Shown here in pieces: positions 46,707-58,815 of a DNA stretch of 64,000 bases. Location of the stretch: positions 339,844-403,843 of the forward strand of contig WHVA01000034.1 in the NCBI GenBank assembly GCA_015179125.1. Reading direction: 5' to 3'. The position numbers were made by a program, and so were the translations under genes. The notes beneath the pieces are model-generated. The model saw only the letters and a program-made list of their open reading frames with translations. It was not told the origin of the DNA and did no database searches. Position 1 is the stretch's first letter; every line of letters starts with the position of its first letter. This DNA comes from Gautieria morchelliformis. Taxonomy: Eukaryota; Basidiomycota; Agaricomycetes; Gomphales; Gomphaceae.

Positions 46707-48182
46707 TGCGTGTCGGAGAGCATAATACGGCAGGCAGGAGAGCAAGGTTAGATGAAAGGCGTCATGGATAAGGCATAGATTAAAGAGGTGTCAGAACATT
46801 GTGTACCCAAACACCCATATATAAGGCACGCAACGAATAATGGTATTATTTTGGGAGATATTGATAAGTGGGCGACAGATTGTTTCGAACAATGAAAATA
46901 CCTTGAATTATCAGAGGTCGAACTTGAACTGCGTTGCGAGGGATGTTTGGAACAGATATAATGAATTTCTCTCGTCTCCTAGAGGCACGAACATGTTTAG
47001 ATAGTGATTAAGTCGCTTCTTGTCACCCAACCATCAGATGACCATGAGCACAGCGATGATTCATGCGAGAAGGCAGCTACGTTCCTAGTAGAGTTTAGCA
47101 ACGGCTCGGTGTTCTCATTGGCGTTGCGGGAGAACGGGTTGCCCAGCTTGGCAGTAGACACCATGACCTTCACTTTATCCTTGGCCGTTCCATCACACCC
47201 TTCAGCTGGTCAGGCTGCGATGAACGATGAGGAATTAGCGTCGATCATCGGGGCAGACCGCAAGCACGCACCTCAAAAGCGGCACCAGCCTTGTCGGCCA
47301 CAGGTTGACAGTTATGGTCGTGATATTTATAGTGATACCCGGAATTTGGAAGGTAGGACTCTATATAATTTTGGAGACTGACCTTACATGCACAGTTTTT
47401 GACCGGGGAGGATCCGTTGGGGAGAGAGTTACTGGCTGCGTCGATCACATCGGGAGTTAGCGGCGAAGATACTTAGCGCCCGCAGGCGCCAAATACTCCT
47501 CGCAGGCACACGTCAACCATCTTCATCGTGATCAGCTCAGGGAGACGGCCATGCAGAGTGTCAACACAGCCAGATCCTGAAGATGGGGATTTTCCAGGCT
47601 GTAAAAAATCCAGAGCCCCATTGCGGAGAGAATTCCGTGACCGCAGAAGCCTTGACGGCGGGTGCGTCTAGTACTTCTCTCAGTATCACTGTATAGATGA
47701 CCGAGGTGCAGTCCATCAGTGAGCAGCTCCACGTCGACACAGCGCATGGAAGGTCATGAGCGCACGATATCACCGGGTGTCCTAGTCGCACATGGTGCTG
47801 CCTCACCACAATCATCTGGTGCTGGTGGAACATTCTCTGTGACGCCCACGCCTCCCCGTGCTCAGCTGCACGTGCAACCGTCAACTTTGCATGACTCCTC
47901 GAGGCGCGTGCAGCACTGGAGTTCCGCGGACGAGGGGTCACTTGATGAAAATGGGAACAGTTCATCGGGGGATGATCCTGATGGACGGTGGCAGTCGCGT
48001 CATGCAGGGAGTGGGGAGAGCCCGCTGGGTGGGAGGAAATGCCGTAGTGTTGTGGGCGAAGGCTTATGAGCTTCTGGACTCGCGCATCGTGGCTTGAAAA
48101 ATGTTTTTGCTGAAGGCTTTCCGCAACGCTGAACATGGCTTAGTGGTGGATTGGAGAGCAGCCTTCACTGAACGGCTGTAGG
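46707..48182. other. Region of repeats and motif-free ORFs
   Basis: 47280-47480 contains another copy of the small-protein 3'-flank and regulatory-type sequence shared with 43100-43270 and 50010-50210. An open frame at 47719-48069 (Ser/Gly-rich, starting MSSSTSTQRMEGHER) and a minus-strand frame through 47561-48136 overlap; neither matches a family I know. Confidence 0.4.
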
Positions 48183-49060
48183 TGTGAAGATTGGTTTCTA
48201 GGCGTTAATATCATGTATTAGTGAACACAGCAAATGCCCGAATAACTTGTGCGAATAAGTATGCCGTTTGGCGAATAGATGAACCAATGAATGTTCACAA
48301 GGTAAGACGGTTGCCCGAACGGGGCTCACCCTATCTACAGTCGTAGCGAAATAGCCCATGATTCTTGACGATGTAACGTGCAAGGTCTCATGGAAGGGCT
48401 GTCTAAGTCTCGACAATCCCTTCGCTGGCGAAGGTGCTCCTTCGGAGCCCTTCGCCAACAGCACAGAAAATGGTTCGAAGGCTAAGGTAACAAAGATGAA
48501 GTATGAGAACTCACCAGTGGCGCCTAAGTCCTCTGCTAGTCAAAGATGGAAATCTCCAAGAGAAGGCTTAAGACGATGACCATAGCGAGGTCAAATTTGC
48601 ACAAGATGAACGACGTATGATAATTGAACTGGAGAATATACATGCGAATGTAAACTACTTATATCGAATGCTTGCAAGGTATTAGCGAATAGGAAAGAGG
48701 CCGTCGTGAGTCAGGGTCGGATAGGGGTGCGCAGTCATGATACTAAGTAGATGGAATAAACATACAATAGAGTGAGGGAAGAATGCGAACATGAAACGAC
48801 GGAGAGTAAAAGGGGGTGAAGGCACTTATGGACAAAAGCATGTCTTGGGACCTGCATACATGCTACCCTGCATGGACTCTTCATTTACTGGGTTGATCCC
48901 GCACGACCTATGGAAGGGACGTCCTGCGAACACACTTTGGCCATACGAACACCCAATGGGGTTGGATTATGAAGATGATGGGGTTAATGATGAACCATCA
49001 TGCCGGGTGAACGGTATTGATCATATTTGATGGCGTGCCTGCTGGCGAAATGCGCGAGCA
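48183..49060 (+). repeat. LTR-like dispersed repeat, copy 2 (MITE-free)
   Basis: 878 bp from TGTGAAGATTGG to TGCGCGAGCA. It is the inverted counterpart of 7063-8616 and lacks the 674-bp MITE: the empty site is at about 48645-48655 (one TATA where copy 1 has TA...TA). No internal retrotransposon sequence, so a solo LTR is the simplest reading. Confidence 0.7.
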
Positions 49061-49489
49061 GCGAATAGCGGTTTGGAGAATGGGGCGAACAGCGGGTAGA
49101 GTGGACGTGGAGGGGGAGTGGTCGGTAGGTGCGGTGAACTCTGGCGAAGATGCTAGGGAGTGATGAGGGGGAACATAGAGGCAGTGCGGTAGGAGAAATA
49201 GACCGGTCATGACAGTAGGATGGGGACCTGGACGAATTGAGGCGTGGGATGGCGCATGTTGGGATTGGGCTTCCCGCCGAGGAACAGCACCTTCTGCATC
49301 TGGCTCGGTGCGGTATGGCGCTGCCCGTAATTCACAACATTTTGTCTAATGGTTCCTCATGGGCAGGCACATCGCTCAGGTCGTATAGTGTAGATGTGGA
49401 GGGTCCTCACATGACTCCGCTACCCAAATATCGACCGTCATATGTTCTACCAGAGAGAACCATGTCACGGCACACCCCACAGCACGACG

Positions 49490-49990
49490 CTCGCGTACCT
49501 CCCCCTATAGCTGGGCAACGCGAACGCCATCTTCGGAGCACGCCCGGCTAATGCCCGACTCCCTCACCATGTTCGAGACGCAGCCTGAGCTACCACGCAT
49601 ACTGACAGGCCCCCCGACCGCTCCGGACCTAAGGCACATCGCACACAGCGTAGTGCAGAGCGCGAATGAGCTGAATACGTTGCTCTGTGCTGCAAATGCG
49701 CATGTGCTTGAGGTGCCGATTGAGGCTGAGGTGGGCGATGCTGCGATGTATTGAGGACAAGCGATGAGCTTGTGAGGACGGTGACTGCGCTGTTATTAGG
49801 TGTGGGAAGTCTTGTGAGGGAGGTAAAAGAGACTGGGACGGACTCACCGGACGTTGGTGGGGAGGGAGGGGGGAATTGGCGGTCGAGTTTGGATGGGGAA
49901 CACAGACCGGTGAGGACAGGGACCAGGAGTGTGAATGTCAATGGGAGATGTAGCACTGACAGCTCTGTGTATTGTGAGGCCCGGCGAAGC
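49490..49990 (+). repeat. Dispersed repeat family P, copy 2 (longest)
   Basis: Starts CTTCGGAGCACGCCCGGCTAAT. The longest open frames are 49569-49754 (MFETQPELPRIL...IAHSVVQSANELNTLL) and, after a frame change, 49751-50017 (SDELVRTVTALLLGVGSLVR). Likely a decayed gene; unrecognised. The regulatory-type module follows at 50010-50350. Confidence 0.5.
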
Positions 49991-50665
49991 TGGGAAGATA
50001 CGTCAGCCATAGTATGACAGTTATGGTCATGATATTTACAAGATAGTGATGGCGGGGATTTGGAAGCGAAGACTCGGTGGAATTGTGGAGGCAGACCCAA
50101 CACATTTTTCCATTGGGGGCAATTCCGTTGGGGGGAGAGTTACTGGAATTGAATGGATCTCCATCAATCACATCCGGAACTAGCGGCGGAGATAATTAGC
50201 GCCTGTGAAAGATCTTCTTCCCTACCTTTAGATCCGGGTGGCAGTGTCATCCCGACAGATTCTGCCATCACAGCGATGTGGTGATCGATCACGTCGATCG
50301 TGGAACCACACTCGAAGTTCGCCATTTATAGCATACGAATGATGTACATCCGGACTTAGATAGGTGAGGAATACGGCGCTACAGGGAAAAAGGCCATGGC
50401 CATTACAAACCAATGGACCTCAGGGGACCAGCGTGCACTGTGGACATAGTCCATAGTGGGCGCATGAGTTATATATTAATCTCACTGCTGCTAAAATAGA
50501 TTACTGGATTAGTAGTGTAGATAGATTAGAATAACGATTGGAATAATGATTGGCATGAGTTTTCTATGCGTTGTGCGTGTAAAGCATGTATGTTGTCCAG
50601 AATGTTCTCCAAGACGCGTCAAAGTCGCGTTGAAGTCGTGGCACTGATGACCTTGGACTGTAACC

Positions 50666-51790
50666 ATGTCACTCACTGATATCATGAATGCTTGCAGGCT
50701 CTATCCCCAGCTGGAATCCCTAGTGATTGATAAGATAACGATGTACATTGCCCTTCTACGCCACCTGAAACCAAGGATCGCGTTCACGCAGGTGTTGACT
50801 CAGGAGGCCGCTCCGGATGGCCTTCCAAGGTCGTTGCATGACTTTCTGCAGCTCACTCTCGATATAGATGACTATACTGCTCGTCTCCATTGGACAGCAC
50901 TCAGAGAAATTGTGTGGAACCATCCCGATATTGCTCCTCAGAATTGGGGTTCACTTTTAACCCTCTTCCTGAGGCACGGCATGCCGGTACATGTCTGTAA
51001 GTGCATATGAATCACTCGCCTACATTACTGTGACTTTACCTTACTTTAACAGCTATCCACGAGTTCCTACCTCCGGTTCAAACGTGTATTAGGCTGCATT
51101 GCCCCAATAGTTCATATCAGCGGCTTTCAGGAAAGCCGCCGGAACTTCGTGAGGTAAACACACATCAAGCTACCTGCTTTACCAAATTGTTCGGTCCAGT
51201 TCCTGTGAATGTGACCTCCACGTACTGCTGAGGTGAGGGATAGGATATGTACTGGCAAGACGTCTAAGTTTATCATCTTTTGCCCTCATTAGGTTGTAAC
51301 ACTCGCTACCATCCCGACTGCTTCGTTCAAGGCAATATAAGAGCATACTACAACTATGAGCATGAAGACCTATCGGCAACAGTACGTGCAATCCAAGTAG
51401 CACCGCACTTCTTTGTTGAACGGGATCTTTGTGAGCATTTCATGGTGCAGATGGCCATGGCTTGGTACGTATCTCCACACTCAGCTGCAGTATTATTGTG
51501 CTTATTTATTACAGGGCTTCATGATTGAACTGTGCATGAATATACAACGAGGAATCCACTTCGCTACCGTTGGCTGTAGCACTACCCCCAGATTGGCCCA
51601 TTTCTTTCAACATCAACTACGAGCTCGTTGGCGAAGCGTTCACCATCCACGCGCTCCTTACATGGCACAGCGAGCACAAGACGTCACTGCAAGTTCCCCA
51701 CAAAGCACCCTCTCAGTCTGCACGATGGCATGCCGCCATCACGGCTCGAAACCTTGCCATGGCAGGTACCGGAACTGGGCCACGGTCAGC
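50666..51790 (+). pseudogene. KDZ-transposon-associated CxC5-type cysteine-cluster protein
   Basis: Exons at 50666-50996, 51053-51232, 51293-51464 and 51515-about 51760 have good GT-AG borders. They encode the CxC5-type cysteine-cluster protein that accompanies KDZ (Kyakuja-Dileera-Zisupton) transposases in basidiomycetes. Diagnostic segments are LPPVQTCIRLHCPN, GPVPVNVTSTYC, GCNTRYHPDCFVQG, APHFFVERDLCEHF, LPPDWPISFNINYEL and VPHKAPSQSARWHAAITARN. Three TGA codons interrupt it (51229-51231, 51522-51524, 51537-51539). At the first (YC-stop-GCNTRYHP) and third (NCA-stop-IYN) the family usually has Arg. No transposase domain is nearby. Sequence beyond about 51790 switches to an oppositely oriented patatin fragment. 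Confidence 0.72.
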
Positions 51791-51829
51791 TATGTACCAA
51801 GTCAGGCAAGAGCGGCAAGGTGAACATAC

Positions 51830-52335
51830 GTTTTGCACACTTCGCTGCTTGGCCTGGGATCCAACATGCATGCGTTAGGGTCGCCAGTCGATTCCTGGAT
51901 GATCGCCTTAATAGCTTTCTCCAAATTGCTAGCCTTGAACATTCCATCCTTCCAAAATGGTTTATTCTCCGAGAAGACTTTCGAGGCGAAACTGGCATAG
52001 GCTTCGATCGCTTTATCTACGGGGAGGCGGAGGCGGCCCAGCATTAGTGCTATGAGACTGCATGGACCGTATTAGAGAGCGACAGCGATCGTTAAGCAAG
52101 TAACTTGCCCGCCTGTACTCGTACCACAGATTAAGTCGAAATATTCGCAAGGAAGGGGCACCGCGGGTCGCCCTTCTTGGCGCTGGATTCTTTGCATGAT
52201 TTCTTGCAAAATGATAAGTTCGGACAAGCCACGGATGCCGCCGCCATCTGATGAGGGGAGTCAGAAGGTGTCATATAACAATCATCAAAGCATTACCGAG
52301 TGAAAGCAACCTGAGCCCGGCACCTCGATGCTCAT
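51830..52335 (-). pseudogene. Patatin-like phospholipase, N-terminal fragment
   Basis: Three exons on the minus strand. 52335-52311 encodes MSIEVPGS. 52247-52109 contains the oxyanion-hole motif DGGGIRGLS and ends in the nucleophile elbow GTSTGG (GXSXG). 52057-51830 encodes LMLGRLRLPVDKAIEAYASF, KVFSENKPFWKDGMFKAS and NLEKAIKAI...EVCKT. The second intron uses a GC donor (gcaagt) with a normal AG. A GT donor follows the last exon, but the DNA beyond belongs to the KDZ-associated gene, so the catalytic Asp region is missing. Fungal patatin-like proteins hydrolyse acyl lipids. No stop or frameshift was seen in the retained exons. Confidence 0.72.
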
Positions 52336-52753
52336 CGGTTTGCGTGGTGGGCTTAGATTTGATGCCCGTTCCCCCTGTAGAAAGACCAGACGTAGACAAC
52401 GATACGACCTATTCATGAATATTCGTCATATAGTCAGTCCCGTTGATGGTTTAGCCTCCTGGAATAAACCTTGCTTATATTCGAAGGTACCAAAGACGGT
52501 TCTACGATCGGCGGCGTTTCGTCATTCCCGTATGAAAGACAGGCATTGGCGGCCTGCTCATTGTGGTTCATTGAGGAGTTAGAGGTCATGGTGGTATGGG
52601 GGATGAAGGCGGCAGTGCGAGGGAACTGCGGTGAGAACGTGGGAATGAGAAGACTTGTCAGGCACTGCGAGCGCCTCTACCCTAATTTGTGGGCCTTTTA
52701 TTATTGTGAGCACGGTGTTCACACGTAGCATGACGTGTGGATAGATCCTCAGC

Positions 52754-52861
52754 ATGATTTGCGATAACGCCAGCGCGAATGACACCACGGTGGACGACTC
52801 AGAAATGGCGAAGCGGCTCCTCGCGGTCTCCAGCGCCGCCAACCGAGTCGCCGACCGCTGA
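52754..52861 (+). pseudogene. hAT transposase scrap
   Basis: Short open frame starting MICDNASANDTTVDDSEMAK and ending SSAANRVADR. CDNASNND followed some 20-30 residues later by RVRC.GH is the conserved region of fungal hAT transposases; only the first part is clear. Too short to be functional. Confidence 0.4.
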
Positions 52862-53129
52862 TGTCCACAGGGCGTGGGGATTCGGATGGTTGAGGCGTTT
52901 AGGGCGCTTGGGCTGGCCATAGCTGTTGTAGCCGTGGTTTTCGCGGGATGCGCGGGTTGGACGGTTGTGACGATCCCGACGATTGTGCGGGCGGTATGTA
53001 GATCGATACAGGTGATCCAGGCAGCACAGGTGCGGCGGAAGGTGCCTCGCCTGCTAAAGTTCAAGTACCGACCTCAGACTTGCTACGTAGAGGGAGAAGT
53101 GAGCAAGCACGTGAAGTGGAATTAGTGAT

Positions 53130-54380
53130 GTGCACGGCCCGGCCCAGGCCGCGGGTTGAGAGTGTAAGGAACCGGGCTAGCTTACTAACGCCGACCCTTA
53201 CAGACTCCGACCGAACCAAATATAGAACGAGAAAAACAAGAAGATCTTCCACGGGCGCTAACTATCTCCGCCGCTAGCAAAACACCACCGTGGTATGCAC
53301 TTCCGTGACTTTGTGGCTTCGACATTGATCTAACCTCACCCCGGTCGTTTCATAACCTCTGGCTTTCCTGACATTCTTCACAGACTGGGTAATACTATAG
53401 AACACAACACAAAGGCCGTTCTAGTCGTCCCAGACTCCAGTGATGTCGGCCTCCCTGGCGGGATGAAGTAGTGCAATGTCTGGACTTGAGGTCGGAGGTC
53501 AGTTTGTATTCTGTTCCTATTTTGTATCACGATGCATTTCACCAAATTTCATCAACATCCAGATGTACTGTCGGTTCCAAGTCCAGCCACGGCAAAATCT
53601 ACAGCCCACCGTGTCAGGAGTACATTTCATGTTATTCAGCGTTCTGGCAGGGCCGATAGCATGGTTCGGTAGTGTTTTTATGTCTGATCTATCTAACATA
53701 CTGAAACATCAAGGATGGCAATCGAGCCAAGACATCGAGAAGACTTCGACTCTCAATGTCCGGAGACTAGTGACAAGGGCGGCCCCCATTTAGAGAAATG
53801 AAAAAGACTTCTCCATGCCACAGCCGGGAAGTCAGCAATAGGTTGGTCGTACGTATTGACACACCATCTCAAAGTCGATGCCTGGATCTGATCGCCGGAC
53901 TCTGTCGTGGATGGGTATTGATTTCTCTCGGGATTGCTCCCAGAATGTGAGTGTTTACATTTAGAGGGAGATGAATGGTGAACAAGTTGTCACCGGAACA
54001 GGAACAGCGTTTCTAGGTTGCATGATGAGTTAACAACTCAGTTGTGCACGGCTCGGTAAGTCCGCATGGACTCCTGTATTCTATGTATCCTGGTGTATGA
54101 ACTAACACTGGTCATGTTCTGACGGGATTGTAACGATGACACCCCAACAGCGCGACAAGGGAAAGTACAGCCATCAGCGGGAAAGGGTAGTACTGAATGA
54201 GATGATGTTCCGCAACTGCAGATATTGTGCTCCAGCCGCTCGCCCGTTTGGCACTGTGCCGAGTTCTTGTCTCGCACAGAACGTCTGTGGTCTCCACTTC
54301 CGTGACTATGGCTTCGAACTGGTCTCAAGCCTACTTATTTTGCGTTGGCTTTTCGCAACATCCTCGGCATCCTCCAGGAC
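53130..54380. other. Repeat-only region
   Basis: Holds the second copy of the direct repeat (53612-54150, partner 44255-44620). No gene recognised. Confidence 0.45.
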
Positions 54381-54384
54381 CCAC

Positions 54385-54560
54385 GCCCTCTCCCCCGTCC
54401 AGGCGGCCGCCGACGCCTCCTTCATCGTCATCGCGGGCACCGACACGGTCACCCAGGCAAGCACCGCCCTGCTGCGCTACATTATCTAGGAACATGCAAG
54501 GCGTAGCCGCGAGGAGGTGCACGACGAGTTTAGGTGGAGAGGGACGTGGACCGCCTGGCA
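54385..54560 (+). pseudogene. Cytochrome P450 I-helix fragment
   Basis: The frame reads SPVQAAADASFIVIAGTDTV then TQASTALLRYII, stop TAG at 54487-54489, then EHARRSREEVHDEF. AGTDT is the oxygen-binding I-helix motif of P450s, and the following segment fits the J helix. Neither the ExxR motif nor the haem-binding Cys region is visible downstream. A scrap of a gene. Confidence 0.6.
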
Positions 54561-55020
54561 CGCCTCGATGCGTCTGGTTTCCCGATTCAAATCCTGATTC
54601 CTGGGACCGTGACGTGCTCGATCTGGTCGATGCAAGCGCGCTCGTACGCGCAGACCTTTGCCGACCACGATCCGCCCCTGATCGACAGGTTCTTTGATGC
54701 TCTTCATTGACGCTTGCTTCTGTGATGGTGTGCCTGGTTCTGTATGACTGATCAAGCAATAGAATGTAGATTCAGAAGTAATATGGGGCACGTGCTCGCG
54801 TATCACGGAGCTTCTTACACCTACATGATAAGCGCTTGTGCTTATCTAGCCGCCCTGGTCAGAAGCAGATGGCGTGTATCTAAATATAGTCACGAAGGCG
54901 ACATCGCCACGTGCACCCGCCATTCAGTAGCCCATATAGTCCGCGTTCGCTCGCTCTCACATTTCATTGATTCCTCGATTACCTACTCCCCACCAACACT
55001 TTGTCGTCGACATCCAAATG

Positions 55021-55092
55021 TCTCCCACCCCATTCACGATTATCATCGCTGTTCTCACCGTCGTCAGCAGCGATGGGTCCTGGGGACAGGTA
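55021..55092 (+). CDS. Membrane-leader exon (first exon only)
   Basis: ATG at 55021 gives MSPTPFTIIIAVLTVVSSDG then SWGQ, followed by a GT donor at 55093. Upstream are CCATATAGTCC (near 54930) and a pyrimidine-rich leader (54945-55015). It looks like a signal-anchor or secretion exon. Later exons are not recognised, so the gene may be incomplete. A decayed counterpart is at 31855-31985 (minus). Confidence 0.35.
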
Positions 55093-55993
55093 GTGTTTCA
55101 GTGAGTAGACTTCATGCTCTTGTCAGGTTATTATCACGAGTTCCTTTTAGCAGACGAGTGCAATGCAGTCCCTTTCGAGTATACGGAGATATAACTTGGA
55201 CAATGACACGGACGTTGATAATGGTATACAGAGCCTGGTCGAATTGTCCCATTTGTGAGTGTATACCCTGCCAGTGAGCCGAAGATTCCAAGTTGCCGCG
55301 TCAGACCCGCATTCTTAGTCACCTAATTGTACATCATGCTATCATGCTATAAATGGCGATTTTCGTCTTCCACGATCGACATGATCGACGTGTTCGATCA
55401 CACTCTGGCAGAAGCTGTCGTCCTGTCACAGCCACGGGCGTCTAAGTATAGTAGCGAAGTCGTCCGCGGGCGCTAAGCATATCCGCCGCTAACTCCGGAT
55501 GTGATCGACCCGCCAATGCCATTCCATTCTCGTCCCCCACGTAAGGTCTGCCTACAAAACCCCATATAGTCCTCGCTCCCAATGCCGCCATCGCTACCCC
55601 ATACCGTCAACCCGTGGTTGACAAGGCTGGTGCCGCTTTTAAGGTGCGTACTGGCCGGTCCTGCGAGACGGGAAGCTTGCATAGGTGATCAAAGTCTGAG
55701 AGTAGGAATGGGCAATTTGCGAGCAACATGTTTGCATGCGAGATTCACGCCATCTCGATGTCCATCATGTCTTTCCTAATGAGGCACGTGGCTGGCAACG
55801 AACGACCATGGGGACTTGAATTGAACAGATATTTCGAATGCATCAGAGACGGGAAAAGGAACAAAATTGACACAAATACAGTACATGACATATGGGTGTT
55901 GTACAACCCATGAGATAAAATACTAGCACAACCATTCTAAATCAACAACAGATCATTTCCTGTTTAATGTAGCTAAGACGGGGTCTGAAGGCT

Positions 55994-56420
55994 TCAATTT
56001 AGCCCTGCAGCTTGCGGGCAAGAGTCCGCCTTGGCGCCGAGGTCGCAAGAGGTCATTCCGTCATTACCGCACTGGTAGAGGTGTCCATGGATGCAATTGG
56101 ACAACCCGTCACCGCAGAAAGCAGCGTTCGGGGCTCCGTGGCAGGGGCAGGCAGTGGCGGCACACACGCTCTTTCCAACCATTAATACACAGTAATTAGT
56201 TATACTTTCCAGCTGGAATAGCAAAACAACATACAGGGCTATAGGACACGATCTTTCCAAGCTATTAATACACAGTAAGTAGGTATCCTTTCCAGCTTGA
56301 ATAGAAACACAACATACAGGGTTATCGGCCGCCTTGGCAGAAGCAGCGGGGAGGATGGCAACGACAGCAACGAAAGCAGTGTACTAGATAATGGCCGGCG
56401 TGAGCTCAAGTGTATATATA
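55994..56420 (-). pseudogene. Small secreted Cys-rich protein relic, arm B
   Basis: Mature part GKSVCAATACPCHGAPNAAF then CGDGLSNC...YQC...SCDLGAK.DSC, eight Cys. The signal-peptide-like exon is near 56340-56400. As in arm A, the start position reads ATC TAG and the intron/exon segment is tandemly duplicated, so these features predate the arm duplication. Confidence 0.6.
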
Positions 56421-56449
56421 TGTACAAGGCTGCGGTGCAGGATCAAATA

Positions 56450-56935
<486 letters not shown>

Positions 56936-58514
56936 TCGCTTCTCGCAGTGACATTCCATCAGTCATGCCAGAGTGTTGTGGCTCACGTTTGCGTTTGCGT
57001 TTGCGCTCAGGTACTGTGGCGGGTCACGGTGTGCATGCGGGCACGAGGAATGCAGCGGCGAGCGCGTGAGGGGGGAGCATGTGTGCGTGCGTGGGGGGGC
57101 ACACATGGGTAAGGGTAAGGGTGCTGTGGCGGTGGCGGTGGCAGGCGCGGGTAAAGGGGGGCTTGCGCATGCAGAGTTAGCGTTGGGGGGTGTGTGCGGC
57201 GCTGCAGGTGCGGCTGTTGTCGGCGGCGGCGGCGGCGTGTGTGTGCGGTGCCCCAGCGTGCATATGCTCATGTGAGTCGCGCACGCGGCCCCCAGGGGAA
57301 AGGCGCAGCGTCGCCAGCAACCTATCAACCGCACCCGCGTTGTCCAGCCCCAGCCCCGTGCGCCGCTTCGGGGGGCTCGTCCCCTCGTCCCCGGGCCCCG
57401 CCGCGGCACTCTCGCCCACGCGCTTCCTGTCGACTGAAAGTCGCGCTCGGCGGCGCTGCTGAACTCCCGCGCAGGCACCGTCTTGAAGAACTTCCGCCGT
57501 CTGGGTAGATCGGTATCGTCGCGCGCCCGGCCCCGTCCCCGCGCTCGAAAAACACGCGCTCCTGGACGCCGAACCACGCCAACGTCCCGCGCCACGCGCG
57601 CCGGCTGCCTATTCTTCTCGAGCTCGGCCCAGGCACACGTCTCGCACGGGCAGCGCGCGTCCTCCCGCGGTGAAGGCCCTCGCGTCGCGGTGGGCGTGCG
57701 TGTCGTGCGGGACGGAGCCGCCGTGCGGGGAGGGCGGGGCTGAACGTGAGGGGCGGGAGGGTGGAGTCTACGGAGCAGCCGGTGGCGCTCGGTCAGAGCC
57801 ACGGGGTACTGAGCAACGGCACATACCATCGGGATCGAGAGGGCGGTGGGAGATATGAAGTTTGGGAGGGGTGGCTGTTCGTGTTATGTGAGGGGAGGTG
57901 AATTGTTATTTAGAGTGGACATGTAAAATGCGTGGTAATACTGTGAAAGCTGAGGGTGTGGATGTGTGGGCAGCAAGGACGGGACGACATGTGCAGCAAC
58001 CATCGACAGTACATCAGACGCGCAACCCGCTCCTGGCTGACGGTCCGTCGCGCACAACGGTCTGCGGAGTCTGGATGGACAGGAGTCGCGTGGGAGATCC
58101 AGTAGCAGACTGGTTTGCAGGAGCACGTATATGGGATGGTATCTCGACACTGGATGCTGGAACGAGTCGACCACTGCGGCGTTGGTGTGCGGGACGGCAG
58201 CACGTGTGAACGGATGAAGAATGGCGAGGCTGGGCTAACGTCGGCGTAAGGGAAAGGAGATCGCGGGATGGAAAGCGCTGAGATGCGCACGCCGTAGCAT
58301 ACCGCGTGGGTGCAGTCCTGGTCCCTTGCGCTGATGCACATGTTGTGGGCGCGACTACAGATCCACGGAGGTACCAGACGAGACTTCCTGGGACCGAGCA
58401 CGCTCAGCGCGTCACAGCCATGGAGACACGTAGGTATGGACCAGCTGCGCGTACGAAGACAGACGTGGAGAGCAATAGCCTTCCCCTTGCCGGGTGAGTG
58501 TGAAAGCGACGCAA

Positions 58515-58736
58515 TGTTAGTAATCGGGACGATGACACCGCCGAGGCAGAGCCGGCACGCACTTAGCCGAAGGTTCGAGATCGCTCTCGACCCCGGATAC
58601 TGGTACACCGGCACCGCATCGGCACAGCAGCTCGAAGGGATTGGTAATACAAACGGACATCATATTTTGTATATAAGGAAGAACGATCTACTTGAGATCG
58701 TAGAATATCAGATTATTATATCTCCTTCGTCCCACA
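58515..58736 (+). repeat. 5' LTR of the copia element
   Basis: 222 bp. TATATAAGG lies near 58671-58679 as a core promoter. It is base-for-base the same as the 3' LTR as far as I can compare by eye. Confidence 0.93.
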
Positions 58737-58815
58737 GGTTATGGGCCCCGCGCATAACTAAACTACTACAAATCTAACTACGCTCTATACTCCAATAACT
58801 CAATACCGATCGACG

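Noticed and set aside
52328-52728. Plus-strand ORF LIFEGTKDGSTIGGVSSFPY as a gene
   Set aside because: It overlaps the 5' end of the minus-strand patatin and matches no family; kept out as unsupported.
56963-57829. 288-residue minus-strand ORF and matching long ORFs at 40672-41745
   Set aside because: The region is extremely GC-rich and open in several frames on both strands. The frame giving conserved words changes between arms, so no single ORF is supported.
57910-58614. 234-residue minus-strand ORF
   Set aside because: It spans the 5' LTR boundary of the copia element and arm B flank, has no motif, and its composition reflects the DNA; treated as chance.
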